From NCBI GenBank assembly GCA_027077325.1, contig JALTGF010000052.1, positions 1 through 34,402 of the forward strand: 34,402 nt of DNA, given 5' to 3'. The notes beneath the pieces were generated by a model. That model had not been told where the DNA came from and did no database searches. It saw nothing but the letters and a program-made list of their open reading frames with translations. The position numbers and the translations under genes are program-made. Of this stretch, positions 7,266 through 20,786 are shown in pieces. Each line of letters opens with the position of its first letter. Position 1 is the first letter of the stretch. Source of the DNA: an archaeon (GTDB lineage: Archaea; Undinarchaeota; Undinarchaeia; Undinarchaeales; JALTGF01).

Positions 7266-8105
7266 TTAGCGCTTATCCCATGGTTTTTTAATTTTGCCTT
7301 CATCCATTAGTTTATAAATAACTGCTGCCACGTGCTGGCACATTACAAGAATCTTTCTATGTTGCTGAACAATAAAGTCTTTACATTCACAGCTCCAGTT
7401 CCACTCCTCTGGTTCTCTATCAAGATTTTCAATTGTTACCATTCGGCTTCTGTGAATGTCGCTAAATGAGGGAACTTTTACTAAAACTTTAGTTATTTGT
7501 TTCTTTGAGTTGTAATGTTCTTCAATGTATTTCCAACTTCTAAGCTCTTCTCTATGCAACAAGTAAATTCTCCAACCCTTTGAAAGCCGTTTCCAATCAA
7601 TTAAAAGATGAAACCCAAGTTTATCTGCAGTTCTCTTTCCCCAAGGCAATGCTAACGGTATTGTTTTTCTTTTCCTAAATGAATACGCCTCATATCTATT
7701 AACTAGCCTCTGAAAATCTTTCTGCCAGACCCACTCACTTTTAGCATAAATTAAAAGGGCGCGGGCACAAAAGCAAAAGACAATTTGCCCAACAAGGTCC
7801 TTAAAAAGCCGCTCAATTGCCCAATCCTTTTTCTCATAAATTAACTTTGGAACAGATGTGAAAAAATCAGAGCTTATCTGGACAATTCCTCTCTGCAGCT
7901 TTTTCTCAAAATTTTTTCTGTATCTCTTTGGGATTTTTTCATACAATTCATACAACTTATTTAACAAATCTTCTTTTATTGCTAAATCGTAATTTCTTTC
8001 CAATACCTCTTGTGTTTCTTCCCAGGACAAGTTTTCTCTCTTTGCTTTTAGTATAGAAAGCTCAATCTTCCTAATTGACTTTTCAATGTTCTCTAAATCG
8101 CTCAT
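7266..8105 (-). CDS. SWIM-type zinc finger protein
   Basis: C-terminal CECKDF...VMCQHVAAVIYKL (CxCxnCxH). Confidence 0.75.
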   Translation of the reverse strand: MSDLENIEKSIRKIELSILKAKRENLSWEETQEVLERNYDLAIKEDLLNKLYELYEKIPKRYRKNFEKKLQRGIVQISSDFFTSVPKLIYEKKDWAIERLFKDLVGQIVFCFCARALLIYAKSEWVWQKDFQRLVNRYEAYSFRKRKTIPLALPWGKRTADKLGFHLLIDWKRLSKGWRIYLLHREELRSWKYIEEHYNSKKQITKVLVKVPSFSDIHRSRMVTIENLDREPEEWNWSCECKDFIVQQHRKILVMCQHVAAVIYKLMDEGKIKKPWDKR

Positions 8106-8141
8106 AAAAATAGAATGTTTCTTAAAGTATAAATTAATTGC

Positions 8142-8453
8142 TTAACTCTTAACTTCGATCTCAATATTGACTTCTTCTGGCACTTGGATTCTCATAATCT
8201 GCCGCATTACGCGCTCGTTTGGGTCCATATCTAAAAGGCGCTTGTGAATACGCATCTCCCACCTCTCAAAGGATGCAGTTCCATCTCCTGAAACGGATTT
8301 TCTAGTTGTAACCTTTAAGACCTTTGTTGGAAGTGGTATGGGCCCAGCTAAATTGGCCTTTCCAGTTTCTGCAATCTCTTTTATCTGGTTGCAGACCTCA
8401 TTCAACTTGTTTACATCTGTGCTGCTAAGTTTTACTCTTGCTCTTGTTGCCAT
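8142..8453 (-). CDS. rps10: 30S ribosomal protein uS10
   Basis: Sequence recognised (KANLAGPIPLPTKVLKVTTRKS...HKRLLDM) and operon position after tuf. Confidence 0.95.
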   Translation of the reverse strand: MATRARVKLSSTDVNKLNEVCNQIKEIAETGKANLAGPIPLPTKVLKVTTRKSVSGDGTASFERWEMRIHKRLLDMDPNERVMRQIMRIQVPEEVNIEIEVKS

Positions 8454-8561
8454 GTTTTTTATTTAATTGTGAAAGGGGTTTATAAGGGTTTTTATTTTGG
8501 TTATTACAAAATTAAATAAAGGAAGAGGTTTGCTTTAACCTCTCTCCTTATTGTGGATTAT

Positions 8562-9842
8562 CTATTTCTTCTTTGGAGTTACGTCAATGACCATCCCTGC
8601 ACCAACTGTTGCACCCATATCCCTAATAGCAAACCTGCCCAGTGGTGGGAAGTCTGCTGCTTTTTCAATAACCAAAGGCCTTGTTGGCTTTAACTTAACA
8701 ATTGCCGCATCACCAGTCTTCAAGAACTCTGGGTTCTCTTCCTTGACTGCACCACTTGCTGGATCTATTTTCTTTATCAGTTCAACAAATGTGCATGCTA
8801 CCTGTGCAGTGTGGCAATGGAATACTGGTGTGTACCCTTTAGTTATTGCAGTTGGGTGTTCCAAAACAACAATTTGGGCAGTGAAGTCCTCAACTACTGT
8901 TGGTGGAGAATTTACAGGTCCAGCAACATCTCCTCTCTTGACCTGGTCCTTGGAAATTCCTCGCACATTAAAACCAATGTTGTCCCCTGGCTCTGCTTTC
9001 TCTAATTGCTCGTGGTGCATTTCTATACTTTTAACTTCTCCAGTTGCACCAGATGGCTCAAAGACCAGCTTATCGCCTGGTTTCAAAACACCGGTTTCAA
9101 CTCTGCCTACTGGAACAGTTCCAACCCCTGTAATTGAGTAAACATCCTGGATTGGAATTCTTAATGGCTTGTCAACTGGTTTTTGTGGTGGTTTCAGTGA
9201 ATCCAGTAACTCCATTAAAGTAGGCCCCTTGTACCAACCCATATGCTCTCCTGCTTTCTTGGTAATATTCTCGCTTGTAACAAAAGAAGCAGTTGGGACA
9301 AATGGTACTTCATCTACTTTTGTTCCGAGTGGTTTTAGAAGATCTTCGACTTGTTTCTTTACTTCATTGAATCTCTCTTCTTTCCAATCAACTTCATCCA
9401 TCTTGTTAATTGCAACGATAAGCTGATTGACGCCCAATGTCTTAATTAGCCATGCGTGTTCTTTTGTCTGTGGTTGTATCCCTTCCTTTGCAGAAACAAC
9501 AAGAACTGCTGCGTCTGCTTGGGATGCTCCTGTAATCATATTCTTGACGAAGTCTCGGTGTCCAGGTGCGTCTATTATTGTAAAGTAGTATTTAGCTGTC
9601 TCTAGTTTCTTATGGGCTACATCAATTGTAAGTCCTCGCTCTCTCTCTTCTTTCATTCTGTCCATAACGAATGCCAATCCAAATGTCTCTTTACCTAGCT
9701 TCTTTGCCTCTTCCTGAATCTTTTTCATTTCTTGCTCAGGAATGTTCCCTGTGTCAAAGAGGATTCTCCCTACTGTAGTAGATTTTCCGTGGTCAACGTG
9801 TCCAACGAAGACGACGTTCATATGTGGTTTTCCTTCTGCCAT
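8562..9842 (-). CDS. tuf: Translation elongation factor 1-alpha
   Basis: [33 protein letters not shown] motifs; upstream GGAGGT Shine-Dalgarno. Confidence 0.98.
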   Translation of the reverse strand: MAEGKPHMNVVFVGHVDHGKSTTVGRILFDTGNIPEQEMKKIQEEAKKLGKETFGLAFVMDRMKEERERGLTIDVAHKKLETAKYYFTIIDAPGHRDFVKNMITGASQADAAVLVVSAKEGIQPQTKEHAWLIKTLGVNQLIVAINKMDEVDWKEERFNEVKKQVEDLLKPLGTKVDEVPFVPTASFVTSENITKKAGEHMGWYKGPTLMELLDSLKPPQKPVDKPLRIPIQDVYSITGVGTVPVGRVETGVLKPGDKLVFEPSGATGEVKSIEMHHEQLEKAEPGDNIGFNVRGISKDQVKRGDVAGPVNSPPTVVEDFTAQIVVLEHPTAITKGYTPVFHCHTAQVACTFVELIKKIDPASGAVKEENPEFLKTGDAAIVKLKPTRPLVIEKAADFPPLGRFAIRDMGATVGAGMVIDVTPKKK

Positions 9843-9883
9843 GTTTGTTTTTACCTCCGTTTAATTATTATAATTATAATAAG

Positions 9884-9916
9884 GAATGGCATAAGCATAT
9901 GCTTTTAATGTCATTC
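9884..9916 (-). promoter_or_regulatory. Stem-loop in the EF-1A leader, downstream of a TATA-like TTTATATA
   Basis: Minus strand GAATGaCATtaaAAGCATATGCTTATGcCATTC; paired GAATG/CATTC, CAT/ATG, AAGCA/TGCTT. Confidence 0.5.
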
Positions 9917-9978
9917 TCTTACCTCTGAAGTGCTTTTATTATAATAAAAAAGAAGTATATAAACGCTTCTATTGTCCT

Positions 9979-12171
9979 TCAACCTAAATAATCGCTTGGT
10001 TGCGGCATTTGTTCCTTTAATCCCTTTCTTTTCCTAATTTCCATAATGATCTTTTGTTGAAGGTCATTTGGAAGCTTTTCAAATCCTGCATTTTCGGTGC
10101 TCCAAAGAACTCTGCCTTCGGTAGCAGACCTAATTGCAGATGCAAATCCGAACATATCTGAAACAGGGGCTTTTGCTTCAATTTCTATTGTATCCCCCTC
10201 TTGCTTCATGTCTAAAATCTGGCCTCTTCTGCTTTGCATTTCCTTATTTACAGCGCCCATATGTGTTTCAGGGACTCTTATGAATACCTTCTGTTTTGGC
10301 TCAAGCAAGTAGGGTTGTGCCATTAAAATTGCACCTTTTATTGCAGATCTAACTGCAGGGATTACTTGGGCAGGTCCTCTGTGAATAGCATCCTCGTGAA
10401 GTTTTGTGTCGAGAAGTTTAACTTTAATTCCTGCACACTTCTCATCTGCCAATGGGCCGCGCTTCATTGCTTCTTCAAATGCCTCAACACAAAGTTCAAT
10501 AACTTCTCCTATATGGACTTCTCCTTTTACCATATTCACAAACACATTTGTTCCATAAATATCCACAACTCGCTTTGCTTCTTCTTTGTCCATCCCAAGC
10601 TCTACTAACTCTTGTGTAATTGCTTTTTTCTTTATCCTACCTGGCTTAATGGTTCCATCCGCAATTGCATCATAAATTGGTTTTTCAAGGGGCTCAACTG
10701 TTATGTAAAACTTGTTGTGCTTGTTTGGGCTCTTTCCCTCAACCTCTTGTGATTTTCTGCTAACTGTTTCTCTGTAAACAACAATTGGCTCTGAAGATTG
10801 AATCTCAATCCCGTAATCCTTTGTAATCCTATATTTCCAAATCTCAAGGTGGAGCTCTCCCATGCCTGAGATCTTATGCTCCCCTGTCTCTTCATCAATC
10901 TCTACGTGAATTGCCGGGTCTTGCTTTTCTATGCTTCTTAAAACCTCAATAAGTTTTGGAAGGTCCTTTGTGTTCTTTGCCTCAATTGCTTCTGTAACAA
11001 CTGGCTCGGCTTCCTTTATTGCCTCAAATGGCTCAATTGGGTTTGAAGGGTCACAAGCAGTTTCTCCAGACCTTGCTGCTTTCATTCCAATAACTGCTAC
11101 AATATTGCCTGCTGGGATCTCATCTATTTTGATCCTTTCAGGGCCCATATAAATCCCAACCTGTTGGGTCCTAAAGTTTTGCTTGATGTTCGTTAAGTAA
11201 ATTGTTTCGCCACTTATCAATTTACCAGAAAAGAGCCTTCCAGTTGCAACATCCCCTGCATGTGGGTCTGCAATTATCTTTGTAATCATGAGCGCAAGAG
11301 GTGCGTTAGGATCGCACGCCATAAGTTTCTTTCTCATCTCCTCGTCTTCCCCCGGCCATATCTGGGGTATTCTATATACTTGGGCAGTTTTTGGGTCTGG
11401 AAGATGCTTTATGACCATGTCTAACACAATCTTGTGAAGTGTTGCTCTACGTCCAAGTTGTTTCCATGTTTCTTCTCCTGAGTAAGCGTCAATAATGTCC
11501 TTAAATGTCATATTGAGCTCTTTCATATGTGGGAATGAAAGTGCCCATTTGTGATATGCTGAACCAAACATAACTGAGCCATCTTCAACTTTTACTCGCC
11601 ATTCTTTACCAACTCCTTCTGGTGCGTTTCTCCTAATCAGGTCATTAATTTTTGAGATAATCTTAACAAATTGTTCTTGCATTTCCTGTGGCGTTAATTT
11701 AAGTTCTCTTATCAATCTATCAACCTTGTTTATAAACAGGATTGGCTTTACCCTCTCTCTTAGTGCTTGTCTAAGCACAGTTTCTGTTTGTGGCATTGCC
11801 CCTTCAACAGCATCAACAACTACAATTGCACCATCGACAGCCCTCATAGCACGAATAACATCGCCGCCAAAGTCAACGTGACCTGGTGTGTCTATCAGAT
11901 TAATTAAATAATCGTTGTTCTCGTAATTATGGACCAGTGATACGTTTGCAGCATTAATTGTAATCCCCCTTGCTTGCTCTTGTGGGTCAAAATCCAAATA
12001 AAGTTGTCTTCCAGCAAGTTCTTCTGAAATCATGCCCGAGCCAGCAAGCAAATTATCTGATAAAGTAGTTTTTCCATGATCAATGTGTGCAACTATCCCA
12101 ATGTTCCTAATCCTGTCTGGCTTCCACATTAATTCTTTTACTTTTGCAATTAAATCTTCTCTTCTTCCCAT
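9979..12171 (-). CDS. fusA: Translation elongation factor 2
   Basis: [22 protein letters not shown]; diphthamide loop [18 protein letters not shown]. Confidence 0.98.
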   Translation of the reverse strand: MGRREDLIAKVKELMWKPDRIRNIGIVAHIDHGKTTLSDNLLAGSGMISEELAGRQLYLDFDPQEQARGITINAANVSLVHNYENNDYLINLIDTPGHVDFGGDVIRAMRAVDGAIVVVDAVEGAMPQTETVLRQALRERVKPILFINKVDRLIRELKLTPQEMQEQFVKIISKINDLIRRNAPEGVGKEWRVKVEDGSVMFGSAYHKWALSFPHMKELNMTFKDIIDAYSGEETWKQLGRRATLHKIVLDMVIKHLPDPKTAQVYRIPQIWPGEDEEMRKKLMACDPNAPLALMITKIIADPHAGDVATGRLFSGKLISGETIYLTNIKQNFRTQQVGIYMGPERIKIDEIPAGNIVAVIGMKAARSGETACDPSNPIEPFEAIKEAEPVVTEAIEAKNTKDLPKLIEVLRSIEKQDPAIHVEIDEETGEHKISGMGELHLEIWKYRITKDYGIEIQSSEPIVVYRETVSRKSQEVEGKSPNKHNKFYITVEPLEKPIYDAIADGTIKPGRIKKKAITQELVELGMDKEEAKRVVDIYGTNVFVNMVKGEVHIGEVIELCVEAFEEAMKRGPLADEKCAGIKVKLLDTKLHEDAIHRGPAQVIPAVRSAIKGAILMAQPYLLEPKQKVFIRVPETHMGAVNKEMQSRRGQILDMKQEGDTIEIEAKAPVSDMFGFASAIRSATEGRVLWSTENAGFEKLPNDLQQKIIMEIRKRKGLKEQMPQPSDYLG

Positions 12172-12176
12172 TGTCT

Positions 12177-12833
12177 CTACCTGGCACTTGATGCCACTCT
12201 TTCAAGTTCAGATTTTTTTGAAATAGAATATGCTTTCTGGTCCCCGTTTGATGCTGATATAAGCTCTTCTGCAAGCGCACTTGAAATTGATGTCTTCTTC
12301 TTAAATGCCCTCTGTCCTGCCCCATGTGCTATAAAACTCAATGCAAGATCAACTCTCCTTTGAGGTGATACATCAACTGCTTTGTGAACTATGATCCCGC
12401 CATGTCGTATCCTTGTCGTCTCTTCTCTTGGAGCTGCATTTTCAATTGCTTCAATTAGTACTTGAATCGGATTTTTCTTTGTCCTCTTCTCCACTTTTTC
12501 AAATGCTTTTAAAACAGCAGAAATCGCCCTTTGTTTCTTTCCAGTGTCTCTTCCGCTTACTCTTTTATGGACCCTGCTATCTTTTAAATGGCCTGTAACC
12601 ATAAGTTTGTTTGCAAGCCTTTCAATAACATTGTACTTTGCCTTTCCAAATCTTTTGCTTGCATACATGCTAAACGAAGTTATTTTTGGATTTTCTAATA
12701 CTGTATATCTTTGAAGGCCTAAATCCTTAACTGTAATATTTCGGATGTCCCATCTTCCCAAAAACATACTATTGGCTCCTTGCAAATCTTTCTGTTTTCC
12801 AGCAATTTTTTTGTCTTTGTTTTTATCTTCCAT
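12177..12833 (-). CDS. rps7: 30S ribosomal protein uS7
   Basis: [26 protein letters not shown]. Confidence 0.97.
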   Translation of the reverse strand: MEDKNKDKKIAGKQKDLQGANSMFLGRWDIRNITVKDLGLQRYTVLENPKITSFSMYASKRFGKAKYNVIERLANKLMVTGHLKDSRVHKRVSGRDTGKKQRAISAVLKAFEKVEKRTKKNPIQVLIEAIENAAPREETTRIRHGGIIVHKAVDVSPQRRVDLALSFIAHGAGQRAFKKKTSISSALAEELISASNGDQKAYSISKKSELERVASSAR

Positions 12834-12840
12834 ATCTTCT

Positions 12841-13278
12841 CTATTTCATCGCCTTTTCTTTTCTTCCGTGAACAAGTTCGTTTAAGCTTATCCCATTAAC
12901 CTTAGTAACCTTAAATCTGACACCTGGGATATCTCCCTTTAGTTTTCCGCGTGGTCCACCAATTCCTGCGATCTCAACCTCGTCGTGTTCATCTATAAAT
13001 GAAATTGCCTTATTTCCCGGTGCAAAAGCAGTTACGGACCTGCCACTCTTTATCAATTGAACACGAACGCATTTTCTTATAGCTGAATTTGGCTGTTTTG
13101 CTTCAAGCCCAACTTTCTCTAATACAATTCCTCTGGCTGCAGGCGCACCTCTAAGTGGGGATGCCTTAATGTCTAGCCTTAGGGCTCTTCGCTTATATTT
13201 AGAGTCGTGCCATCTAAATTTCTTCCTTGCTTTTTTTAGCCTTCTTGCGGAGAAAAGTCCGCGCGTCTTATTTGCCAT
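12841..13278 (-). CDS. rps12: 30S ribosomal protein uS12
   Basis: [27 protein letters not shown]. Confidence 0.97.
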   Translation of the reverse strand: MANKTRGLFSARRLKKARKKFRWHDSKYKRRALRLDIKASPLRGAPAARGIVLEKVGLEAKQPNSAIRKCVRVQLIKSGRSVTAFAPGNKAISFIDEHDEVEIAGIGGPRGKLKGDIPGVRFKVTKVNGISLNELVHGRKEKAMK

Positions 13279-13313
13279 GTGACTATCTATATAAAATCCT
13301 CCCTTTAAATATG

Positions 13314-13745
13314 TTACTTAACAATAACGTCTCCAATATTGTAATGTCTTTTTAATAGGTCTTTTATTAATTGAATGTTTTTCCCTTTCTTTCCAAGTAT
13401 TGTCCCTCTTGCTTTAAAGTCTGCTTCAATTATTATCTTTTTATTTTTTCCGTTTTTTTCAAGGTATATGTTTTTAATCATTGTATTTTGGGTTTTTCCA
13501 ATTAAGTTGCTTGTAAACTTTACGGGATCTTTTGAAAATTCAACTAAATGTACTTTCTTTCCAAGATTTGTGCGTATCTTCTTTACGTTTGCCCCGTTTT
13601 TACCAATTGCTGCGCCAATCTGCCCCTCTTCTATGACATAAACTATTGTGTCTCCATTTACAACGCAATCCTTGACAACTGCTTTGCTTTCATTCTCCAG
13701 AGCTGCAATGTACCTCAATGTCTCAGTATTTAGTTTTATTGTCAT
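13314..13745 (-). CDS. nusA: Archaeal NusA-like KH-domain protein
   Basis: Two KH-like motifs ([30 protein letters not shown]) and operon position. Confidence 0.92.
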   Translation of the reverse strand: MTIKLNTETLRYIAALENESKAVVKDCVVNGDTIVYVIEEGQIGAAIGKNGANVKKIRTNLGKKVHLVEFSKDPVKFTSNLIGKTQNTMIKNIYLEKNGKNKKIIIEADFKARGTILGKKGKNIQLIKDLLKRHYNIGDVIVK

Positions 13746-14893
13746 TTTTTCTTCTCTTTAAACAAATCTGGTTTTAAAATTAGTTCGGGGACTCCTGTTC
13801 CAAGTGCTATAACCTGTCCAACAATTATATTCTCAACAACTCCCTTCAATCTCTCAACTTCGCCATATGCACCTGCTTTTAAGAGGTGCTTTACAGTTTC
13901 TTCAAAACTTGCTCTTGCAAGGACTGACGCCTTGTCTCCTGAGACGCCGTGTCTGCCAATTGCCTTTACAACTCCATCTGCAGTCATTGTATCAGCAACA
14001 AGCGTTATGTGTCTTGGATCAACAGTAAGCCCTGCTTCTTTAAGTGTAATTAATGTTTCGTAGACAAGTGCATTTCTTGCGGCTTCTATTCCAAGCACTT
14101 TTTCTATTTCAAGAATGTCATTTGTCTTAGTCCTGTGGAAATCAATCTCTTTTACTTGTGTAACTCCTTTTAAATTTGACCCTTTTGTGTATAAAACATA
14201 ATCATTCCCCTCTTTTTGAACAACAACATAACTAATCCCCTTAACTCCAGAAACGTTCATATCTTGGACTTCTCTTTTAAGTTTTTGAAGTGCTGCTGCT
14301 GACTTTTTTTTGCTCTTGACAATCAACAAATTCTTTTCAAATCTAATCGCATCTCCGTACTTTTCCTTCATTGTCTTTTCAAGTTTTGATAATGTTACGC
14401 CTCTCTTCTTTAACTCGTTATTATCAATTTCAACCTCAACTTCAAATTTTAGGAAGTTCAATCTTGTTGTTTTCATAACATTCCTAATTCTCGTCTCCCT
14501 AATTGCATGTGCGAGTTTCTCTGCTTTTTCAAGAGTGTTGTACTCTTTTTTTAGGTAGATTGTCATCATTGGTGTCTTTGGTATTTTTCTAGCATCAAAT
14601 ATCTCAATCAGCCTTGGCAGTCCTCTAGTAACATCCATTGCAGTTCCTGCATAGTGTTTTGTTCTCATCATCATCTGTGTTCCTGGCTCTCCAATTGACT
14701 GTGCTGCAATAACTCCGACTCCTTCCCCCGGTTCTATTTTTGCCTTTCCATACGCATCTATAACTGCGTCAACAACTGCCTCTAAATATTTGTTCTTTAT
14801 TTTACCATCCTCATACATCTTATCCAATCTTTTAACAATACTAAGTGGAAGCTCTTCGTTCTTTTGTTTTAAAATTTCATTTATCTTGCTCAT
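13742..14893 (-). CDS. rpoA2: RNA polymerase subunit A''
   Basis: [24 protein letters not shown]. Confidence 0.97.
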   Translation of the reverse strand: MSKINEILKQKNEELPLSIVKRLDKMYEDGKIKNKYLEAVVDAVIDAYGKAKIEPGEGVGVIAAQSIGEPGTQMMMRTKHYAGTAMDVTRGLPRLIEIFDARKIPKTPMMTIYLKKEYNTLEKAEKLAHAIRETRIRNVMKTTRLNFLKFEVEVEIDNNELKKRGVTLSKLEKTMKEKYGDAIRFEKNLLIVKSKKKSAAALQKLKREVQDMNVSGVKGISYVVVQKEGNDYVLYTKGSNLKGVTQVKEIDFHRTKTNDILEIEKVLGIEAARNALVYETLITLKEAGLTVDPRHITLVADTMTADGVVKAIGRHGVSGDKASVLARASFEETVKHLLKAGAYGEVERLKGVVENIIVGQVIALGTGVPELILKPDLFKEKKK

Positions 14894-17451
14894 CTCTTAG
14901 CTCCCTCCTGCACATCTGAAACAATTCTCTCTAAATCTATTGTTCCTCTATCTGATTTTGATGGGTCAATCCCATCCTCTCCATATTTATACTGGATTAT
15001 AACATCCCTGCCATCTCTAACAGTTTCACTATAGTCCACAAGAATGTCCTGTAGTGCGTTTATTAAACGCCTCTGTAGATACCCAGATTTTGGAGTTCTC
15101 ATAGCAGTATCCGTTAGAGACTCGCGGCCTCCCATTGCATGGAAGAAAAATTCTATTGGGTCCATCCCTTCCTTGTAGCTGTCTTTCACAAAACCACGTG
15201 ATTTTGCACCAAGGTCGCCTTTCTTAAAGTGTGGTAAAGTTCTGCCCCTGTACCCTCTCAAAATTCTCTTACCTCTAACTGCCTGCTGTCCAATACAAGC
15301 GCTCATCTGCGTTATGTTAAGCAAAGAACCTCTTGCACCTGTTTTTGCCATTGTAAGTGCAAAATTATCTTTCTTAAGATATTTCTCAGCAATCTCACCA
15401 GCAGCATTTCTGCTCTTGTTTAATTCAAGCATAATAAGTTCTTCTAATGTATCTTTAACGGATTTTCCTTTTGATGGTTTGAGATTTCCTTCTTTGTACT
15501 TTTTAACTAACTCTTTAACTTTCTTTTCTGATTTAAGAAGTACCTCCCCAATTTCTTTTCTGACACTTTCTGGAAGGTCCTCATCATCAAGACCTGTTGT
15601 AAATCCCTTGCTGTCAAGATATGCTACAGAAAGTTTAGTGATCCCATTTAAGAAATCTCTTGCTGCATTTGTTCCGCCTCTCCTTAGTACTTCCTCGAGC
15701 AAGATTCCACCCATTGCTCCAACTGCCCTGTCATCTATAACTCCTTTTACTAGTTTTCCATCTTTAATTATTACATCATTCCCATCCCTTGACTTAAACT
15801 TAATATTTATATTGTCTGGCACAAACACACTAAACAATTCTTTTCCATCAATTTCATCTTTGTTAAATGGGAACTCTTCAGTATAACCTGCCATTGCAAG
15901 AATGTCTTCTGCTTCCTTTCTAGTAAACTTAGAATTAGTTAAGAAATAAAGCCCAGTTATGTGGTCGTGAATTGCCCCTATTATTGGTCCTGCAAACCTT
16001 GGTGACCTGATCTGGGTTTGAACTTGCATCAAAATTCTTGCTTCTGTTCTTGCTTCCTCTGTCTGGGGAACATGCAAGTTCATCTCGTCCCCATCAAAGT
16101 CTGCGTTATATGGGGTACAAACTGCTAAGTTAAGCCTAAATGTTCTCCCCGGCATTACTCTCGCCCTGTGTGCCATTATTGACATTCGGTGAAGTGAAGG
16201 CTGTCTGTTAAATAAAACAATATCCCCATCTACTAAGTGACGCTCTACCTTATACCCTACTGTTAGTTCTTCTGCAAGTTCCTTTGCATTATCTTCTGTT
16301 ATTTTCTTTCTCTTTCCATCGGGCCTAATAATATAATTTGCACCTGGGTACTCATCTCCCCTTAAAACTAACTTCTTGAGTTTTTCTAAATTAATTGAAG
16401 TTGCCCTCTCAGGTATTGTCATCTCTTTAGCAATCTCGAGAGGAATCCCAACTTCGTCAATGCTTATGTTTGGGTCTGGTGAAATTACAGTTCTTGCAGA
16501 GAAATCAACACGCTTTCCAGCAAGGCTGTTTCTAAATCGCCCTTCTTTCCCTTTGAGCCTTTGCTTTAATGTTTTAAGTGGCCTTCCTGACCTGTGCCTT
16601 GCAACAGGAATTCCTGTTGTTGAGTTATCTAAATAAGTTGTTACGTGATATTGGACAAGTTCCCACTGGTCCTCTATGATTAGGTGAGGCGCTCCTGCTT
16701 CTATGTTCTCTTTCAACCTTTGGTTAAGTCTGATAATATCCACGAGTTTGTGTGTTAAGTCATCTTCAGACCTTTCACCTGTTTCAAGCGTTATTGATGG
16801 TCTTGTTGTGACCGGCGGAACTGGCAAAACAGTAAGCACCATCCATTCTGGCCTTGCAGTTTCTGGCTTAAGCCCAAAAATGTAAGCATCATCATCTGGT
16901 ATTTTTTCAAGTCGATCCCTTATGTCTGTTGGCATTAATCTCTGGGTTCCTTCTATGTATGTTGTTGGTTTTTCAAACTTTATTTTATGCTGTTTTGCAC
17001 CACAGTGTGGGCATGTACTTGCTTTTTTTGCTTCTTTAAATACATCCTTTACAATGCTTTCAAACTCAATCTCTCCCCCTAGCACATTATCTAGCCTTTT
17101 CTTGTACTCGTCAATTTTTTGTTGAGGGAGCAAAACTCTTGAGCACTCACTACATGTTGCTTGTAGAATGTTGTGAATATATTTTGCGTAGCCCACATGA
17201 ATTACTGGCCTTGCAAGTTCAATATATCCGAAGTGGCCAGGGCAGTCACCCATTTTTGACTTACATGTCCTGCACCTAAGTCCGGGATCAATAACTCCCA
17301 TTCGTGGGTCCATCAGCCCACCCTTAATTGGATAACCATCTGTATCGTGAGTATCTGGAGTGACTATCTTAGCCACTGCCATTTTCTTAATCATTTTTGG
17401 GCTTAGTATCCCAAATTTTATCTTTCCAATTTTCTTATTGACTTCAATCAT
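14890..17451 (-). CDS. rpoA1: RNA polymerase subunit A'
   Basis: [15 protein letters not shown]; zinc motifs [18 protein letters not shown]. Confidence 0.98.
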   Translation of the reverse strand: MIEVNKKIGKIKFGILSPKMIKKMAVAKIVTPDTHDTDGYPIKGGLMDPRMGVIDPGLRCRTCKSKMGDCPGHFGYIELARPVIHVGYAKYIHNILQATCSECSRVLLPQQKIDEYKKRLDNVLGGEIEFESIVKDVFKEAKKASTCPHCGAKQHKIKFEKPTTYIEGTQRLMPTDIRDRLEKIPDDDAYIFGLKPETARPEWMVLTVLPVPPVTTRPSITLETGERSEDDLTHKLVDIIRLNQRLKENIEAGAPHLIIEDQWELVQYHVTTYLDNSTTGIPVARHRSGRPLKTLKQRLKGKEGRFRNSLAGKRVDFSARTVISPDPNISIDEVGIPLEIAKEMTIPERATSINLEKLKKLVLRGDEYPGANYIIRPDGKRKKITEDNAKELAEELTVGYKVERHLVDGDIVLFNRQPSLHRMSIMAHRARVMPGRTFRLNLAVCTPYNADFDGDEMNLHVPQTEEARTEARILMQVQTQIRSPRFAGPIIGAIHDHITGLYFLTNSKFTRKEAEDILAMAGYTEEFPFNKDEIDGKELFSVFVPDNINIKFKSRDGNDVIIKDGKLVKGVIDDRAVGAMGGILLEEVLRRGGTNAARDFLNGITKLSVAYLDSKGFTTGLDDEDLPESVRKEIGEVLLKSEKKVKELVKKYKEGNLKPSKGKSVKDTLEELIMLELNKSRNAAGEIAEKYLKKDNFALTMAKTGARGSLLNITQMSACIGQQAVRGKRILRGYRGRTLPHFKKGDLGAKSRGFVKDSYKEGMDPIEFFFHAMGGRESLTDTAMRTPKSGYLQRRLINALQDILVDYSETVRDGRDVIIQYKYGEDGIDPSKSDRGTIDLERIVSDVQEGAKR

Positions 17452-19308
17452 CTACCCCTTATCCTCCAATATTAATTTTGGATAAATGCCCATTGATTTC
17501 ATCTCATCAAGCAGAAGCTTAAATGCATAAGACATCTCTACAAATTCTACGTCTGCATTTTCACCACAAATTGGGCAATAAGCATAATCCCTAAATTTAT
17601 CATAAACCGCTACGGTCCCACACTTTGTGCATACTGGGACTATTGTTTTATCTGACTCATCTAGCAGGCGTTCTTTTAATAGGAGCGCAGCGCCGTGACC
17701 AACTAGGCAGTCCTTTTCCATTTCTCCAAGCCTTAGCCCACCTTCTCTTGCTTTTCCAGCAGTTGGCTGTCTTGTAAGTATCTGGACAGGACCTCTCGAC
17801 CTTGCCCTTATCTTGTCAATAACCATGTGCTTTAATTTTTGATAATAAACAACGCCAACAAAAATCTCTGCTTCTAATTTTACTCCTGTAACTCCATTGT
17901 ACATAACTTCTTTTCCAGTGCTCTTAAAGCCATACTTCTTCAATGCTTCTCTCATTTGCTCTTCTGGCTCACCTGAAAATGGGGTTCCATCAATAAATCT
18001 GCCTTCAAGCGATCCAAGTTTTCCTCCAACTGTTTCTAATAACTGCCCTACTGTCATTCTTGAAGGTATTGCGTGAGGATTAATTATCAAATCTGGTGTT
18101 ATCCCTTGCTCAGTAAATGGCATATCCTCTTGTGGGACTATCATCCCAATAACTCCTTTTTGTCCATGCCGTGAAGCAAACTTATCTCCAATTTCTGGGA
18201 TTCTAGTGTCTCTTGTCTTTACTTTCACAAGTTTGTCTCCATCTAAATTTTCAGAAACTAAAACATTATCAACAATTCCGCCTTCCCCAACCCTAACGGC
18301 AACAGAACTTTCTCTTCTATGCTCAACAGACCTTCCAAATTCTTCCATAACTTCTAAGAATCTTGGTGGGGATGTCTTTCCAATTAATACATCTCCTTCG
18401 CCAACTACGCATTCTGGCTCTATAACCCCATCTTCGTCTAAATAGCGATAGGCGTGCTCTGACAAGTATCCTCTTACTTCTTTGTCTGGAATCTCTATTT
18501 TATCAACTTGTCCTCCCGGATATTTTCTTTCCTCTGCCTTATATGTCCTAAAGAATACTGACCTTCCTAACCCCCTCTCAATTGATGCCTTGTTCATAAT
18601 TAATGCATCCTGCATGTTGTACCCTTTGTATGAAATAATTGCAACAACAAAATTTTGTCCAGATGGTCTTCTATTATAATTAATTATATCTGACCCAAGT
18701 GTTTTAACAATTGGCTTTTGGGGGTAATATAAAATATGCCTCTGGGTGTCTGTCCTAATATTGAAATTTGCAGTATACAACCCTATCCCTTGCTTTGACA
18801 TATTTGCCCCTAATGTTACACGGGTTGCCATGTTGTGATTTAAGAACGGAACAAGGCCTGCGCAAATCCCAAATATTACTGCAGGGTCTATCTCAAGATG
18901 TGTATGCTCTGGTGTTAAATCCTCTTTATTTATTGCAACATATGCGTTTTCTTCTTCAGATGCATCAAGATACTCAATAACACCCTCCCTTAGTAAGTCA
19001 TCCCAAGTAAGTTCACCAGAGTTTAATTTCTCAATGTGCTCCTGGGTGAGTTTAGGCTTTCCTTCTTCAACTTTTATTAATGGCCTAATTACCCGCCCTT
19101 CGTCACTCCATATATCTATCTCGGACTCTTCTCTAGAATACGATATGCTGACTTCAGGAGAAATAATTCCTCGGTTCCTCATATCTTTTAAATTAATGAC
19201 AATACTCTTTGGCTTTGTTGTTTCTCCAATAATTCTCCCATTTAGATAAACCTTGTACACCTTCTCTTTTTTGGTATGTTCTTGTGCGGTCTTGATTTGT
19301 TTTTTCAT
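17452..19308 (-). CDS. rpoB1: RNA polymerase subunit B' (C-terminal half of B)
   Basis: [30 protein letters not shown]. Confidence 0.97.
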   Translation of the reverse strand: MKKQIKTAQEHTKKEKVYKVYLNGRIIGETTKPKSIVINLKDMRNRGIISPEVSISYSREESEIDIWSDEGRVIRPLIKVEEGKPKLTQEHIEKLNSGELTWDDLLREGVIEYLDASEEENAYVAINKEDLTPEHTHLEIDPAVIFGICAGLVPFLNHNMATRVTLGANMSKQGIGLYTANFNIRTDTQRHILYYPQKPIVKTLGSDIINYNRRPSGQNFVVAIISYKGYNMQDALIMNKASIERGLGRSVFFRTYKAEERKYPGGQVDKIEIPDKEVRGYLSEHAYRYLDEDGVIEPECVVGEGDVLIGKTSPPRFLEVMEEFGRSVEHRRESSVAVRVGEGGIVDNVLVSENLDGDKLVKVKTRDTRIPEIGDKFASRHGQKGVIGMIVPQEDMPFTEQGITPDLIINPHAIPSRMTVGQLLETVGGKLGSLEGRFIDGTPFSGEPEEQMREALKKYGFKSTGKEVMYNGVTGVKLEAEIFVGVVYYQKLKHMVIDKIRARSRGPVQILTRQPTAGKAREGGLRLGEMEKDCLVGHGAALLLKERLLDESDKTIVPVCTKCGTVAVYDKFRDYAYCPICGENADVEFVEMSYAFKLLLDEMKSMGIYPKLILEDKG

Positions 19309-20786
19309 TCTGGAAGCTTAACTCCTAGTTTTCTTAAATTTTCTTCAATTAAAGCATCATCCCTGCTTCTCGTTATCTTAGCTAAAAGTGAAAGGTTCTT
19401 AACAAGCCCTATGTTTGACCCTTCTGGAGTTTCATTTGGGCAAAGCCTTCCCCAATGAGTTGCATGAAGGTCACGGGCCTCGAAATGAGGTTGTGTTGTA
19501 CTTAACAATGACCTAACCCTCCTTCTGTGTGACATTGATGAAAGGAAATTCATCCTATCCAAATGCTGTGAAACCCCTTGCCTGTTGCCAATCCATGCAC
19601 CTGTTGCAACAGCGTGTTGAATTCTTTCTGTAAGGAAGTTTGATCTAATTGTAGTTATAACTGACATCTTCCTGTTTCTCTTGTATGCTTTTTCAAGAGA
19701 ATAAACGGTGTTATTAATCAATGCCCTAAATGCAACCCTGAACAAGTCCTCAAATAAAGTTCCTGCAAGTCTCAGTCTCTTGTTTGAGTAGTGGTCTTTA
19801 TCATCCACTCTTGTTTTCTTTAAATGTAGCTTAATAACTCTCTCTGCCATTTTTGCTAAGTAGTACGCCTTCCTAGTCCTGTCCTTTGGCAGTAGCCCAA
19901 TATGTGGTAGTAAAAATGTATCTAAAATTCTCTTTGCCCTCTCAATTCTTTCTGGCTTGTTTTGTCCAAATGCAACTTTCTTTCCAAGATAGTCTAAGGC
20001 TTCATCCACGGTGTTGTACTCTGCTGCTTCTTCAAAGCTTACATATAACTCTGCTTGGACTTCTGGGTCATCTGAGACCATCTCAACTATCTTTGAATCT
20101 TTTTCAATCCCAAGTGCGCGCATAACAACTACAAATGGTATCTGTTTTGAGAATGGGGGCGTGGTGACTACAATATTCCCGTCCTTCTTTTCATCCACGC
20201 TGTTTCTACGCCTGTACCAGCTGCCTTCAGAAAACACACGGACGGATTCCGTGTTTGTTCCAGTTGTGACTTGCTCTAAGTTTAGCTTATTTGCTGCGAG
20301 ATCCTCAACTAAAATAATAACTCTCTCGGTTCCATTTACAATAAAGTAGCCGCCTGGATCTTCAGGATCCTCCCCTGCTTTTATTAGTTCTTCTCTGCTC
20401 ATTCCATTTAGCAGGCATATGTTTGACTTCAACATAACAGGGATTTCGCCAATTTTTGGGGTTATCTTGTCTTGGTCAACGCCATCTTTTATTGGAACCA
20501 TCTCTAAGAATAATGGTGCTGAATAAGTCAAGTCCCTAAGTCTTGCTTCATTAGGGAGTATCTTCCTAATTGATCCATTTGCTTCCCTAACTGCTGGTTT
20601 CCCAATCTTTATGTTCTCTAGGCGAATCTCAAAATTTTCAATTTCTGGTTGGATAACTCCAACTTCATCAACAACTTTCTGTAATCCGTTCTCAATAAAA
20701 TCATTATATGACTCAATCTGGTGATTTATTAATCCATTTTCTTCGACAAATGCTTTTATAAGACTATCATACCTTTTATCCATCAT
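19305..20786 (-). CDS. rpoB2: RNA polymerase subunit B'' (N-terminal half of B)
   Basis: [36 protein letters not shown]. Confidence 0.97.
   Translation of the reverse strand: MMDKRYDSLIKAFVEENGLINHQIESYNDFIENGLQKVVDEVGVIQPEIENFEIRLENIKIGKPAVREANGSIRKILPNEARLRDLTYSAPLFLEMVPIKDGVDQDKITPKIGEIPVMLKSNICLLNGMSREELIKAGEDPEDPGGYFIVNGTERVIILVEDLAANKLNLEQVTTGTNTESVRVFSEGSWYRRRNSVDEKKDGNIVVTTPPFSKQIPFVVVMRALGIEKDSKIVEMVSDDPEVQAELYVSFEEAAEYNTVDEALDYLGKKVAFGQNKPERIERAKRILDTFLLPHIGLLPKDRTRKAYYLAKMAERVIKLHLKKTRVDDKDHYSNKRLRLAGTLFEDLFRVAFRALINNTVYSLEKAYKRNRKMSVITTIRSNFLTERIQHAVATGAWIGNRQGVSQHLDRMNFLSSMSHRRRVRSLLSTTQPHFEARDLHATHWGRLCPNETPEGSNIGLVKNLSLLAKITRSRDDALIEENLRKLGVKLPE

Noticed and set aside
6857-7291. 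ORFs 6857..7057(-), 6955..7224(-), 6968..7291(+)
   Set aside because: They run through tRNA-Ser and its displaced tails; translations look like structured-RNA or palindrome DNA, not protein.
8551-9426. Plus-strand ORFs 8551..9141, 8811..9005 and 9169..9426
   Set aside because: Antisense to tuf, produced by codon bias; no domain similarity.
12107-12325. 72-aa minus-strand ORF
   Set aside because: Out-of-frame overlap of the well-supported rps7/fusA junction.
15314-15886. 190-aa plus-strand ORF
   Set aside because: Antisense to rpoA1; Ser/Leu-rich low-complexity shadow.
17452-20786. RpoB split as a frameshift
   Set aside because: The B''/B' split with ATGA overlap is a known natural arrangement in many archaea, not an error.
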